Numbered from the stretch's first letter, positions 42,123 through 51,766 are shown. The stretch is DNA of 64,000 bases from JAMXLJ01 sp036558745 (GCA_036558745.1 DATBEZ010000090.1:1-64000), one strand, 5' to 3'. Numbers and translations: made by a program. The notes: generated from the letters alone by a model not told the origin.

Positions 42123-44317
42123 GCTGCGCCGCGGCGCTCAGCTTCGGACGCGTCTTCGCCGACGGCTCGTTCGCGCCCGCAGTCATCGCGGTCGCGCTCA
42201 TCCCGCACGCGGTCGGTCTCGTCGGCCGCCGTCGCCGGTGGTCGCCCGTCGCCAGCGTCGGCGTGTCGCTCGCGGCGCTCGCGATCTTCCTCTCGTGGTT
42301 CATCGTCCCGGCGACGACGACGTTCGGCATCCCGGGGGCCGGGACGCTGCACGAGCTCGCGCACCGGTTCTCCGACGGCTGGCACGTCTACCGGTCGGGT
42401 CACGCGCCGGTCCCGGTGACGGGCGGCCCGGTGCTGCTCTGCGTGCTGGCGACGTGGACCGCCGCGCAGGTGGCCGACTGGCTGGCGTTCCGCCGCGACG
42501 CGACGGTCGGCGCCATCGTCCCGGGGCTGGTGCTGTTCGTGCTCGCGGCGACGCTGGGCACGAACGGACTTCGCACCCAGGTGACGCTCGCGTTCGGCGC
42601 CGCGGCCGTCGTGTTCCTCCTGTTCCAGCAGCAGGCATTGATGGAGCGCCGCCGCGCGTGGTTCACGGGCCGCCACCTCGGCCAGCGCGCGAGCCTGCTC
42701 ACGGTCGGCTCCGCGGTCGGTGTGATCGCGCTCGTCGCCGGGCTCGTCGTCGCGCCCGCGCTGCCAGGCGCGGACGCGCGCGCATGGTTCAACTACCGCC
42801 AGTTCGGCGCCGGGACCGGCAGCGGTCCCGGTCGCTACGACACGATCAGCCCCCTGGTCGACATCAAGGACCGGCTCAGCGGGCCCAACTCGACCGCCGA
42901 GCTGTTCACCGTGAAGTCGCCACAGCAGGCGTACTGGCGCATCGCCGCGCTCGACACGTTCGACGGCGAGGTGTGGGGCATCGACAGCCACGTCCGCGAC
43001 GTGCGCGGCGTCCTTCCCCGTCGCGACGCGCAGGGAACGTTCTCCCAGACGTTCACGATCAAGGCGCTGGACCAGCAGTTCCTGCCCGCCGCGTTCCAGG
43101 CCAAGGCCATCGACCTCGACGCGGCGCGCATCGTGCCGGAGTCGGCCACGTTGATCTCCGACAGCTCGTCGATCCTCGGCAAGCGCTATACCGTGATGTC
43201 GACGCCCCCGCCGACGCCGGACGCGCTGCGCGACGACCCCACGACCGACGTGCCGGCGCCCGACGCGATCGTCGCCCGCTACGACACGTTGCCCGACAAC
43301 TTCCCGCCCGAGATCGCCGCGCTCGCGAACCAGATCGTCGACGACGCGCACGCGTCGACGCTCTACGCGAAGGCCGTCGCCCTCCAGAGCTACTTCACGA
43401 CCAACTTCACGTACAGCCTCAGCGCACCACCGGGCCACAGCGAGAACGCGATGGTCACGTTCATCCACGAGAAGAAGGGCTTCTGCGAGCAGTTCGCCGG
43501 CACGTACGCGGCGATGGCCCGCGCGCTGCGCATCCCGGCGCGCGTCGCGGTGGGCTTCACACCGGGCGAGCTCGAGGGCGATGGCCTGTACCACGTGACC
43601 GGTCGCAACGCGCACGCGTGGCCCGAGCTGTACCTCGGTGGACGGTGGGTGCCGTTCGAGCCCACGCCCGCCGGTGACCAACCCGGTCAGCCCCAGACCG
43701 GTGCCGGGCCCGCGGGAACCGACACGCCGACGTCGACGAGCACCGTCACGACCGCGCCGGGCGCCACGACCCCGCCGTCGAACACGCCGGGCGCGCGGGG
43801 CCCGAACGCGGCGGGCGAGCTGCGCACGAGCGGCGGCTCGGCCTCGAGCTCCTCGAACGACGACTCGAACACCGCCTGGCTGGTCGGTCTCGCGGTCGCG
43901 GCCGTCGCCCTGGTCGCCCTGGCGGTGTTCCCGCTGGTCGTGCTGGTCCGCAAGGCCCGCCGTCGCCGCCGGCGGCGGGAGGCGTCGGAGCCACGGGTGG
44001 CGGTGGCCGGGGCGTGGGAGGAGGCGCTCGACCGCCTCGACGAGGCCGGCGTGTCCCGCCAGCCCGCGCTCACCCCGCTCGAGCTCGCGTCCCGGGTGCG
44101 CACCGGGACCGGCAGCCGGCCCGCCGACGCGATGGCGCGGCTGGCCACGACCTACACCGCGGCGACCTACGCCCCCGCCGAGCCCGACCCGACCACGATC
44201 GGCCAGGCGTGGGACGCGCTCGACGCGCTCCAGGGCGCGCTGCGCGAGAGCGCGGGACGACTCCGGAGACTCCGGAGGCGCCTCGACCCCCGCCCCCTCC
44301 GCAACGTGAGCAAGTAG
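42077..44317 (+). CDS. TgpA-like membrane transglutaminase
   Basis: The 746-residue protein has several N-terminal membrane segments, a large extracytoplasmic part with a transglutaminase core and one further C-terminal membrane segment (WLVGLAVAAVALVALAVF). The triad is visible: Cys470 in KKGFCEQFAGTYA, His in GRNAHAWPEL and Asp/Glu near FEPTPAG. A Thr/Pro linker follows. MoxR-DUF58-transglutaminase trios are widely conserved; the substrate is unknown. The C-terminal cytoplasmic domain is Arg-rich then helical (DUF4129-like). Confidence 0.9.
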   Translation: MPTRRDAPALALAFLSCAAALSFGRVFADGSFAPAVIAVALIPHAVGLVGRRRRWSPVASVGVSLAALAIFLSWFIVPATTTFGIPGAGTLHELAHRFSDGWHVYRSGHAPVPVTGGPVLLCVLATWTAAQVADWLAFRRDATVGAIVPGLVLFVLAATLGTNGLRTQVTLAFGAAAVVFLLFQQQALMERRRAWFTGRHLGQRASLLTVGSAVGVIALVAGLVVAPALPGADARAWFNYRQFGAGTGSGPGRYDTISPLVDIKDRLSGPNSTAELFTVKSPQQAYWRIAALDTFDGEVWGIDSHVRDVRGVLPRRDAQGTFSQTFTIKALDQQFLPAAFQAKAIDLDAARIVPESATLISDSSSILGKRYTVMSTPPPTPDALRDDPTTDVPAPDAIVARYDTLPDNFPPEIAALANQIVDDAHASTLYAKAVALQSYFTTNFTYSLSAPPGHSENAMVTFIHEKKGFCEQFAGTYAAMARALRIPARVAVGFTPGELEGDGLYHVTGRNAHAWPELYLGGRWVPFEPTPAGDQPGQPQTGAGPAGTDTPTSTSTVTTAPGATTPPSNTPGARGPNAAGELRTSGGSASSSSNDDSNTAWLVGLAVAAVALVALAVFPLVVLVRKARRRRRRREASEPRVAVAGAWEEALDRLDEAGVSRQPALTPLELASRVRTGTGSRPADAMARLATTYTAATYAPAEPDPTTIGQAWDALDALQGALRESAGRLRRLRRRLDPRPLRNVSK

Positions 44318-44320
44318 CGC

Positions 44321-44340
44321 CTCGGCGCGGATCGGCCGAG
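44321..44340. terminator. Weak hairpin between convergent genes
   Basis: CTCGGC (44321-44326) and GCCGAG (44335-44340) form a 6-bp stem just after the transglutaminase stop in the 113-bp convergent gap. No T-run follows, so termination is uncertain. Confidence 0.3.
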
Positions 44341-44430
44341 ACGCGTCACGCAGCGTTCAGGCCGTTGGTAGCCGCCGCCTTGCGACGAGTCCAGCCTGCC
44401 CCGCTCGATACTCCGGGGGCGGCGAAAATG

Positions 44431-44808
44431 CTAACTGTCGTCGCGGCGCCAGCGGTCGCGGAACTTCTTGCCCGTGTTGCCGAACATGCCGCGCAGCGCG
44501 CCCGTGCGCATCGAGCTCGTGAGGTTCTCGAGCCCGGCCTTGCCGAGCTTGCGGACGTTGCGCTCGATGACGAGCAGGCAGCCGAGCATCACGAGGAAGC
44601 CGACGACGCCGAGCACGAGCAGCTTCGTGAACGTGAACAGCAGGAGCGCGAGCCCGGCGAGGAAGCCGAGGACGGCCCACTTGATCGCACGGGCCGCGTG
44701 TCGGTAGAGCGTCGTCTCCGAGACCTGTTGCACCAGTGCGGGATCGGTGGCGGAGAGGTTCGCCTCGATCTCGCGCAGGATGCGTTGCTCTTCCTCGGAA
44801 AGCGGCAT
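44431..44808 (-). CDS. DUF3040 small membrane protein
   Basis: The 125-residue protein starts with the DUF3040 signature PLSEEEQRILREIEANL, then two adjacent membrane segments (IKWAVLGFLAGLALLLF and LLVLGVVGFLVMLGCLLVI) and a basic tail. In actinobacteria DUF3040 genes often lie near dinB or mraZ, as here. Function is unknown. The ATG at 44808 follows GGAAGGA and starts exactly at the domain; a longer frame exists to 44895. Confidence 0.85.
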   Translation of the reverse strand: MPLSEEEQRILREIEANLSATDPALVQQVSETTLYRHAARAIKWAVLGFLAGLALLLFTFTKLLVLGVVGFLVMLGCLLVIERNVRKLGKAGLENLTSSMRTGALRGMFGNTGKKFRDRWRRDDS

Positions 44809-44891
44809 CAGATCCTTCCAGCGGGACCCCGCCGGCCGCTCCGGCCCGCCGTGCCCGTTCTCAGGCATTGTCGCGCACACCCTAGGGGTGC

Positions 44892-45971
44892 TCAACGCGG
44901 TTGGACGGCCGTCACGACCGGGGTGCCGTCCGCCGCGGCCGACCGGTAGGCCGCGTCCACGATCCGGTGGGCCGCGAGGGCGACCTCGACGTCGGGATCA
45001 CCGTGCGCGGCGGCCCCGTCGCGGGCCAGGGCGTCGAGGAACGCCTTCGACGGCTCCGCGTACTGCGCGATGGGCGCGAGCAGGACCTCGGGGACGTCGA
45101 GGCGCTCGGCCCACGGCGGAAGGTGCCCTGCGATCGTCTCGTTGCCACTGCTCGTCTCGACGTGCAGTGGGCCGAGGTGGTCGTCGTCGGTCCAGAGCAC
45201 GGCGTCCTCGCAGAACACCTCGAGGCGCCGGGTCGACGCCCGGCTCGTCACCTGGTGCCAGACACTGACGAGCGCAGCGGTCACCCCACCGGGATATCCC
45301 AGGGAGAGCTCGGCCACGTCCTCGATCCCCGGGTGACCGAAGTGGCACGCGGTCCGCGCCGCGACCGAGCTCGGGTCGCCGAGGATGCGACGCAGGACGT
45401 CGACGTCGTGGATCGAGTGCTCGATGAGCGTGCCGCCGCCCGCCTTGGCGACGTCGCCGCGCCACGTGGACGAGTACATGCCCTGGATCGGGAAGTACTG
45501 GTCGTCGCGCAGGATCGCGGCCAGCGGCGCGCCGTGCCGGCCGGAGCGCACCGCGTCGGCCGCGGCGAGGAACACCGGCGCGTAGGCGAGGACGAGCCCG
45601 ACCTGATGGGGCACGCGACGCAGGTGCATCGCGAGGTCCTCGCACTCAGGCAGGGTCGGCGCGAGCGGCTTCTCGCAGAAGACGGGCAGTCCCCGCGCCG
45701 CCGCGGCGCGCACCGGTTCGGCGTGCGCCGCGGTCCACGTGCAGACCCAGATCGCGTCCGCCGCGCCGACGACGTCGTCGACGGTGGCCATCGCACGCGC
45801 GCCCTCGTGATGACCGGCGGTGACCTCCGCCCGCTGGGGGTCGGCGTCGTACGTCGCGACCACGGCCGCGTCGACCAGGCCGGCCCGGCTCAACTGCCGG
45901 AGCGCGATCGAGTGCGCGGTGCCGATGAAGCCGCAACCGACGAGCCCGATCCGTATCATCCGCGCGCTCAC
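44892..45971 (-). CDS. Gfo/Idh/MocA-family NAD(P)-dependent oxidoreductase
   Basis: The 359-residue protein has an N-terminal Rossmann fold (IRIGLVGCGFIGTAHSIALR is reduced here to GLVGCGFIGTAH) and the catalytic-region motif FCEKPLAPTLPECEDLA. A C-terminal beta domain contains EHSIHDVDVLR with a conserved His. Members oxidise sugars, inositols or related alcohols; the substrate cannot be read. The GTG overlaps the dinB stop by 4 bp, indicating cotranscription. Confidence 0.85.
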   Translation of the reverse strand: MSARMIRIGLVGCGFIGTAHSIALRQLSRAGLVDAAVVATYDADPQRAEVTAGHHEGARAMATVDDVVGAADAIWVCTWTAAHAEPVRAAAARGLPVFCEKPLAPTLPECEDLAMHLRRVPHQVGLVLAYAPVFLAAADAVRSGRHGAPLAAILRDDQYFPIQGMYSSTWRGDVAKAGGGTLIEHSIHDVDVLRRILGDPSSVAARTACHFGHPGIEDVAELSLGYPGGVTAALVSVWHQVTSRASTRRLEVFCEDAVLWTDDDHLGPLHVETSSGNETIAGHLPPWAERLDVPEVLLAPIAQYAEPSKAFLDALARDGAAAHGDPDVEVALAAHRIVDAAYRSAAADGTPVVTAVQPR

Positions 45972-47239
45972 TCGTCGTCCTGGTCGGTGTCGGGTCCCCA
46001 GTTGCTGCCGGCCCGGCCGACGCGCAGGCCGCGCGGCCCGACCAGCGCGGCAGAACCGAGCGCGTCGTCGCCGAAGCGGGCCCGCACGCGGTCGACCGTG
46101 CGCGCGAGCTCGTGGTCGTGCCCGCCCGTGCCGGTCTCGGCCGGCGGATCGTCGAACGAGAGCTGCTGCGGCGCGGTCGTGTCGGCGGCGGCCTCGAGCT
46201 GCTGCACGGAGACGCCGAGGAGGCGCAGCCCGTCACCGACGTCGAGCGCGCCGAGGAGCGCGGTCGCGACGCCCGCGATGTCGGGCGCGAGGTCGGTCGG
46301 CGCGGGGATGGTGCGCGATCGCGTGACGGTGCGGAAGTCGCCGTAGCGCGCCTTGAGCACCACGGTGCGTCCCACCTTCTCCGACGCGCGCAGGCGTGCC
46401 GCCACGCGGTCGCTCATGCGGAGCAGCTCGCGTTCGAGCCGTTCCCGGTCGCGCACGTCGACGGGGAACGTCTCTTCGTGACCGATCGACTTCACCTCCT
46501 GGTCGGGTTCGACGTGGCGGTCGTCGCGATTCCACGCCAGCGCGTGCAGGTGCGCGCCCGCGGCAGGGCCGAGGGCACGCACGAGCGTGTCCTCGGGCAG
46601 CGCCGCGAGATCGCCGACCGTCGTCACACCGAAGCGGTCGAGGCGCGCACGGGTCGCGGGCCCGACGCCCCAGAGCCGCCCGACGGGCAACGGATGGAGG
46701 AACGCGAGCTCGTGGCCGGGCTCGATCACGAGCATGCCGTCGGGCTTGGCCGAGTCGCTCGCGAGCTTGGCGAGCAGCTTCGTCGACGCGACGCCCACCG
46801 ACGCGACGAGCCCGGTCTCGGCGCGGACGCGGTCGCGGATCGCGGCCCCGATCGCGCGTGCGCGGCCGTGCAGGCGCCGGGCGCCGGCGACGTCGAGGAA
46901 CGCCTCGTCGAGCGCGATCGGCTCCACGAGCGGCGTCACGTCACGCAGGATGCCCATCACCTGCCGGCTCGCGTCGGCGTAGGCGTCGAAGCGAGGTGCC
47001 AGGAACACGCCGTCGGGACAGGCGCGACGGGCGCGCGCCATCGGTATCGCCGAGTGGACGCCGAAGCGACGGGCCTCGTAGCTCGCGGCCGCGACGACGC
47101 CGCGCGGGCCGAGTCCCCCGACGATGACCGGACGCCCGCGCAAGGTCGGATCGGCGAGCTGTTCCACCGACGCGTAGAACGCGTCGAGATCGACGTGGAG
47201 GATCGTGAGGTCGTCGTCGTCCACCGCGCCGCTCACCAC
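45968..47239 (-). CDS. dinB: DNA polymerase IV (Y-family)
   Basis: The 423-residue translesion polymerase has the catalytic acidic motifs HVDLDAFYASVEQ and PIALDEAFLDV, the SVGVASTKLLAKLASDSAKP region split at KLLAKLAS, helix-hairpin-helix GRLWGVGPATRARL and a little-finger domain. Near residue 365 QQLSFDD resembles the beta-clamp binding motif. It copies past lesions with low fidelity. It starts 4 bp after the Nudix gene ends, a plausible DNA-repair pairing. Confidence 0.94.
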   Translation of the reverse strand: MVSGAVDDDDLTILHVDLDAFYASVEQLADPTLRGRPVIVGGLGPRGVVAAASYEARRFGVHSAIPMARARRACPDGVFLAPRFDAYADASRQVMGILRDVTPLVEPIALDEAFLDVAGARRLHGRARAIGAAIRDRVRAETGLVASVGVASTKLLAKLASDSAKPDGMLVIEPGHELAFLHPLPVGRLWGVGPATRARLDRFGVTTVGDLAALPEDTLVRALGPAAGAHLHALAWNRDDRHVEPDQEVKSIGHEETFPVDVRDRERLERELLRMSDRVAARLRASEKVGRTVVLKARYGDFRTVTRSRTIPAPTDLAPDIAGVATALLGALDVGDGLRLLGVSVQQLEAAADTTAPQQLSFDDPPAETGTGGHDHELARTVDRVRARFGDDALGSAALVGPRGLRVGRAGSNWGPDTDQDDE

Positions 47240-47243
47240 GCGC

Positions 47244-47744
47244 TCACAGGGGCACGCGCATCACTTCGAGGCGACCGGGCGTGTCGCCGCGCACGTCATA
47301 GCGGTAGCCCCGACGTTCGGGTGGCGCCCACCGGCCCAGCAGCCACTCGGAGAGCGGCTCGCGCACCCACTGCATGCAGTCGACGAGCAGCGCGGTCGCG
47401 TCGTCGATCGGGAAGAACGCGGCCTCGACCACGATCCCGTCGGGATCGTCGATGCGCAGCTCACCCTCGTACGCGAGCGCGCGGTGCACCTCGCAACGCA
47501 TCGTCCAGCCGAGATCGCCCGCGACCGCGTGCACCTCGTAGAGCGGACCTTCCCACGCGGTGACGCGCAGGCCCGTCTCCTCCTCGACCTCGCGCGTCAA
47601 CCCGACGAGCAGCGACTCGTCGGTCGCGTCGATCACCCCGCCCGGCGTGCTCCAGTCGTAGCGCCCGTTGCGCCGGCGGTTGCGCACCAGCAGGACGCCC
47701 TCCGGCCCCTCGACCAGCCCGCCGGCGACCGTCCACTCGTGCAC
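47244..47744 (-). CDS. Nudix hydrolase
   Basis: The 166-residue protein carries a Nudix box in GGVIDATDESLLVGLTREVE continued by EETGL. The REVEEETGL half is perfect. The spacing between the leading Gly and the first Glu is one residue longer than the GX5E consensus. Substrate is unknown; position just upstream of dinB suggests nucleotide-pool cleaning, which is inference. It lies 3 bp after the glycosyltransferase gene. Confidence 0.88.
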   Translation of the reverse strand: MHEWTVAGGLVEGPEGVLLVRNRRRNGRYDWSTPGGVIDATDESLLVGLTREVEEETGLRVTAWEGPLYEVHAVAGDLGWTMRCEVHRALAYEGELRIDDPDGIVVEAAFFPIDDATALLVDCMQWVREPLSEWLLGRWAPPERRGYRYDVRGDTPGRLEVMRVPL

Positions 47745-47747
47745 CCG

Positions 47748-48503
47748 TCAGCCCCCGAGCACCGCCGCTGACTCGGCCCGGCGCTCCCGGCGGCGGCGCA
47801 ACCGGTCCCGCGTGCCCCACCACGTCACCAGCGCGAGGGCCTCGACGACGATGCGGCTCGACATCTTCGAGTGACCGAGCGTGCGGTCGCGGAACTCGAT
47901 CGGCCGCTCGACGACGCGTCCGCCCTCGTGCTCGACCAGGTAGACCATCTCGACCTGGAAGCCGTAGCCGTCGGCCCGCACCGCGTCGAGGTCGAGCCGT
48001 TCGAGCGCGCGCCGCGAGTACACCCGGAATCCCGCGGTCGCGTCGTGCACCGACACTCCGAGCAACGCACGCGCGTAGAGGTTGCCGAACCGCGAGATCG
48101 CGCGTCGCGGCCACGGCCAGTCGGGGATGCGCCCGCCCGGGACGTAGCGCGACCCGATCGCGAGGTCGGCACCGTCCTCGACCGCGGCGAGCAGCATCGG
48201 GAGCGCCTCGGGCTCGTGCGACAGATCGGAGTCCATCTCGACGAGCGCGTCATAGCCGCGCGCGAGCCCGATGCGGAAGCCGGCGCGATACGCGGAGCCG
48301 AGCCCGGCCTTCGCCGGCCGGCGCAGCACCTCGATGTTGCCGAGCCGGAGCGCCAGCTTGTCGGCCCGCTCCGCGGTCCCGTCGGGGCTGTGGTCGTCGA
48401 CCACGAGCACGTGCGCGTCGGGAACCGCCCGCCGCAGGCGGGTCAGCACGTCGTCGATGTTCTCCGCCTCGTTGTACGTGGGCAGCACGACCAGGGTCCG
48501 CAT
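47748..48503 (-). CDS. Polyprenol-phosphate mannosyltransferase-like GT2 glycosyltransferase
   Basis: The 251-residue enzyme belongs to the DPM1/Ppm1 group: VVLPTYNEAENIDDVL at the start, VVDDHSPDGT, the metal-binding DxD in VEMDSDLSHEPE, and FRDRTLGHSKMS near the end. It lacks the C-terminal membrane anchor seen in some homologues. It probably makes polyprenyl-phosphate mannose for glycolipids or protein mannosylation. A TAGGCT -10-like hexamer (48518-48513) precedes the ATG by 9 nt. First gene of a five-gene minus-strand run. Confidence 0.88.
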   Translation of the reverse strand: MRTLVVLPTYNEAENIDDVLTRLRRAVPDAHVLVVDDHSPDGTAERADKLALRLGNIEVLRRPAKAGLGSAYRAGFRIGLARGYDALVEMDSDLSHEPEALPMLLAAVEDGADLAIGSRYVPGGRIPDWPWPRRAISRFGNLYARALLGVSVHDATAGFRVYSRRALERLDLDAVRADGYGFQVEMVYLVEHEGGRVVERPIEFRDRTLGHSKMSSRIVVEALALVTWWGTRDRLRRRRERRAESAAVLGG

Positions 48504-48636
48504 GCGTGCGGCAGCCTACCGGCCGTCAACGGTGACAGTGGCGGCGTGCCCGCGTGACTGCGTGGATGCATCGCCGCGTGGCGGTGTCGCCGCGTGGATG
48601 CGGCGCGGCGAGGGCGTCTCGCTACGCTCGACGCTC

Positions 48637-48885
48637 GTGCAGGAGCCCCCCCGTCCCGCCGGTCCGTCGCGGTCGTCGTTCTGGTTCGCCTATGTCGGCG
48701 TGCTGCTGGGCGGCCTGCTCGGCGGTCTGCTCGGGTTCGGGCTCGTCGACACGGGCTGCCACGGGAGCTGCGGGACACCCAAGGCGGTGGGCACCCTCCT
48801 CGGGGCCACGCTCGCTGCGATCGGGTGCGGTGTCGTCGCGGTGCTCGTCCTGCGGGCGATGGCCGAGTGGCGCCGCCCACGGTGA
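48637..48885 (+). CDS. Small two-segment membrane protein
   Basis: The 82-residue protein has two Gly/Leu-rich membrane segments (FAYVGVLLGGLLGGLLGFG and GTLLGATLAAIGCGVVAVL) flanking a short loop with two cysteines (GCHGSCGT). I do not recognise the family. TACGCT lies 8 nt before the GTG at 48637, a leaderless layout. The stop overlaps the next gene (GTGA), which supports that it is real. Confidence 0.6.
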   Translation: MQEPPRPAGPSRSSFWFAYVGVLLGGLLGGLLGFGLVDTGCHGSCGTPKAVGTLLGATLAAIGCGVVAVLVLRAMAEWRRPR

Positions 48886-49448
48886 GTGCACCCGCCCTCT
48901 CCACGGATCGGCTCGTGCTGCGCGCGTGGCGCGCCTCCGATCACGCCCCGTTCGCCGCGCTCAACGCCGATCCCGAGGTGATGGAGCACTTCCCCGCGAT
49001 GCTCACGCGCGACGAGAGCGACGCGTTCGTGTCGCGCATCGAAGCGGGCTTCGCGCAGCATCCGTTCGGGCTGTGGGCCACCGAGGTCCGCGATACGGGC
49101 GACTTCATCGGCTTCGTCGGGCTCGCGGTCCCGAACTTCGACGCGCCGTTCACGCCCACCGTCGAGGTCGGGTGGCGGCTCGCCCGTGCCGCGTGGGGTC
49201 ACGGGTACGCGTCCGAGGCTGCCCGCGAGACCTTGCGCTACGCGTTCGACGACGTCGGGTTGGACGAGGTGGTGTCGTTCACGAGTGTCTCGAACGTGCG
49301 GTCACAACGCGTCATGCAGCGGATCGGTCTGCACCACGACGAGGACTTCGACCACCCGCGGCTCCCCGAAGGTCATCGCCTGCACCGGCACGTTCTCTAC
49401 CGGATCACCCGGGACGAGTGGAAGCAGCGAGCAGCACATCCCGGGTGA
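48882..49448 (+). CDS. RimJ/RimL-type GNAT acetyltransferase
   Basis: The 188-residue protein matches the GNAT_3 group: LSTDRLVLRAWRASDHAPFA at the start, IGFVGLAVP, EVGWRLARAAWGHGYASEAA with the acetyl-CoA loop, and NVRSQRVMQRIGLHHDEDF. Family members acetylate protein N-termini, amino acids or small molecules; the target is unknown. It overlaps the preceding small membrane protein by 4 bp and the convergent DUF664 gene by 44 bp. Confidence 0.9.
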   Translation: MSAPALSTDRLVLRAWRASDHAPFAALNADPEVMEHFPAMLTRDESDAFVSRIEAGFAQHPFGLWATEVRDTGDFIGFVGLAVPNFDAPFTPTVEVGWRLARAAWGHGYASEAARETLRYAFDDVGLDEVVSFTSVSNVRSQRVMQRIGLHHDEDFDHPRLPEGHRLHRHVLYRITRDEWKQRAAHPG

Positions 49449-49881
49449 TCTCCATCTGGCCGCGGTGCTGCTGGAGCTCCTCGTAGACGTGGATCAGCGC
49501 GCCGCCCTGCGTGCGACCAATCGGCAGCTCCGCGTCCTCGGGAAGGAGAGGTGGCCGGCGCGGCGGTGCCAACGGATCGAGCATGGCCAGGTCGGCTTCC
49601 AGTCGACGGCGCGCGGTCCCCGTGCGTTCGACGAGTTCGGCGACATGGCCGGTGGCCGTGAACTCGGCGTCGCGATCGCGCCGGATGTCACGACCCGCGA
49701 CGAGGTGACCCACCCAGTACTCCATGACGCCGAGACAGTGGGTCAGCAGCGCGAACGGTGAGTTCGCGTCCGGGAGGTCCGGGCGTCGGTTCGCGAGGTC
49801 GTCACCGAGCTGCTCGAGGATCGCGACCATGCCGTCGAGCGACTCATCGACGAAGAAGAGATAGTCCTCGACCGAGATCAT
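49405..49881 (-). CDS. DinB-like/DUF664 protein (possible mycothiol-dependent enzyme)
   Basis: The 158-residue helical protein fits the DinB_2/DUF664 four-helix fold. Putative metal histidines lie in LLTHCLGVMEYWVGH and HVYEELQQHRGQME. Actinobacterial relatives include thiol transferases using mycothiol; the actual reaction is unknown. The ATG at 49881 overlaps the upstream acetyltransferase stop (ATGA), so the two are coupled. Confidence 0.82.
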   Translation of the reverse strand: MISVEDYLFFVDESLDGMVAILEQLGDDLANRRPDLPDANSPFALLTHCLGVMEYWVGHLVAGRDIRRDRDAEFTATGHVAELVERTGTARRRLEADLAMLDPLAPPRRPPLLPEDAELPIGRTQGGALIHVYEELQQHRGQMEITRDVLLAASTRPG

Positions 49882-50432
49882 CGTGACAGCTCCGGCGTCT
49901 CCCAGACGTAGCGCAGCTTCACCGGCCTCCCGTGCAGCCGTCCCGGGTCGCCTCCTGGCGGAGCGACGAAGTCGCGTTCGACGCACCGTCCGCCGAGCGC
50001 GTCGTAGAACGCCTGCCCGGCGCGGTTCTGCTCCAGCACCCAGAGGTAGATCCCGCTCGGGTGCGGCCGCGTCCGCACCGCGGTCGCCGCCTCGGACATG
50101 AGCCGGGTCCCGACTCCGGTGCGCGCCTGTGCGTACCGCACGTGCAGGTTGTCGATCAGGGCCCCCCATCGGGCGTCGTCGTCGAACACGACGTGGATGA
50201 AACCGACCAGGGCGTTGCCGTCGACGGCGACGACGGTTGCGGTGTCGCGGGTCGTGTCCTCGAGGCGCCCGCGCCACACCGCGATGCGATCCGTATCGAC
50301 ATCGCCGTCCAGGAACGAGTCCGAGTACGCGCCGCGGTAGTGACGGCGCCAGCTGTCGGCGTGCAGGGCGGCGATGTCGTCCGCGTCGGAACGACCGGCG
50401 CGGCGGAACGCGAGATCAAGGGTGTCGGTCAC
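49878..50432 (-). CDS. GNAT-family N-acetyltransferase
   Basis: The 184-residue protein has the classic GNAT layout: LAFRRAGRSDADDIAALHAD at the start, ALVGFIHVVFDDD, the acetyl-CoA loop region YAQARTGVGTRLMSEA and IYLWVLEQNRAGQAFYDALG. Substrate unknown. The GTG at 50432 lies exactly 7 nt after TACCGT (50445-50440) with no ribosome site, so a leaderless mRNA is likely. Confidence 0.88.
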   Translation of the reverse strand: MTDTLDLAFRRAGRSDADDIAALHADSWRRHYRGAYSDSFLDGDVDTDRIAVWRGRLEDTTRDTATVVAVDGNALVGFIHVVFDDDARWGALIDNLHVRYAQARTGVGTRLMSEAATAVRTRPHPSGIYLWVLEQNRAGQAFYDALGGRCVERDFVAPPGGDPGRLHGRPVKLRYVWETPELSR

Positions 50433-50535
50433 CGGTGAGACGGTAGCGGCGACGCGCGAATGATGTCGATCGGTTTCGGCCGCTCGCGCCGCGTACGCGG
50501 CGGTAACTGTCATACCCCCTCCCCATGATCGGCGC

Positions 50536-51737
50536 ATGGTCGGAGTTGCAGACGTGCGAGAGGTGGGTGCGGCGATCGCCGCGCTCGCGCGCACGTTGGA
50601 GCCTGACGCCGTGGCCTTGCCCGACGCGTTGCCGATGTGGCAGGCGTTCGACCGCATCTCGCGTCACGCGGAGACGGCGAAGCTGCTGCTGACCGCGCGC
50701 GTGGATGAGTCGCGGGCCGCGCAACGCACCGGGCATCGAGACGCCGCGGAGATGCTCGCGAAGAAGGTGGGAACGTCGACCGGCGCGGCGCGGCGTCGCC
50801 TCGAGACCGCGCGGAAGTTGTCGACGTTGAGCGCGACTGGTGAGGCACTCCGGAGGGGTGAGCTCTCTCCCGATCAGGCCGAGGTCGTCGCGGGCGCCGC
50901 GGCGGCGAACCCTCGGGCGGAGCAGTCGCTGCTCGCACAGGCACGGAGCGCCTCGTTCGCGGAGCTGCGCGACAACGCGCTCCGGGCTCGCGCCGCCGGC
51001 GAGGATCGGGAGGCGACGCAACGGCGGATCCATGGAGCCCGCCGGCTGCGGACGTGGACGGATGCCGAGGGTGCGTGGAACCTGTCCGCGCGCGGGACCG
51101 TCGTCGACGGCCGCACGGTCATGGGCGCCTGCAGCCGATCATCGACACGGTGTTCGGCGAGGCGCGACGGGACGGCCGTCGCGACGAACACGACGCCTAC
51201 GCATTCGACGCGCTCGTCCGCCTGGCTGAGCGCCCCGACCGGGACGCGACGACGAATTGTCCGAGTCCGAAGTACTTGGGATTGCTGCGGGCCGACTGGG
51301 CGGCGCTCGTCCGCGGCGACGTGCAGGACGGCGAGCTGTGCGAGATCACCGGGGTTGGGCCGATTCCCGTGACGACCGCGCGGGAGCTCCTCGGCGACGC
51401 GGTGTTGAAGCTCGTCATCACCAAGGGCGTCGACGTGCCCCACGTGACGCATCTCGGCCGCGGACCCACCGCCGCCCGACGCGCGGCCCTGCTGTGGTCG
51501 TCACCCGGTTGCAGCGTCGACGGCTGTCCCCGCACCCGGGTCGAGATCGACCACCGCGAGCCCGAGGCGAAGACCGGCCACACCAAGCTCGGCGAGTGCG
51601 ACCCGCTGTGCAAGCTGCACCAACACATGAAGCACCACCACGGCTGGTCACTCGTCGAAGGCACCGGCAAGCGTGCGTTCGTCCCGCCGTCCGATCCTCG
51701 CCATCCCAAGAACCGCCCCAAGCGCGACACAAGCTGA
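50536..51737 (+). pseudogene. DUF222/HNH endonuclease (REP13E12-like), frameshifted
   Basis: The first frame (from ATG 50536) encodes a DUF222 helical domain (DRISRHAETAKLLLTARVDE, then GELSPDQAEVVAG) up to GRTVMGA. The rest continues one frame over as LQPIIDTVFGEARRDGRR and ends with the HNH part (GCSVDGCPRTRVEIDHREP and CDPLCKLHQHMKHHH). One base appears lost near 51127-51130. With that base restored the protein would be about 400 residues, the normal size. Either a true decayed gene or a single sequencing error. Such genes are mobile and repeated in actinobacteria. Confidence 0.85.
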
Positions 51738-51766
51738 CGTCGAGCGCGCCGCTGCGTGCGCCCCGA

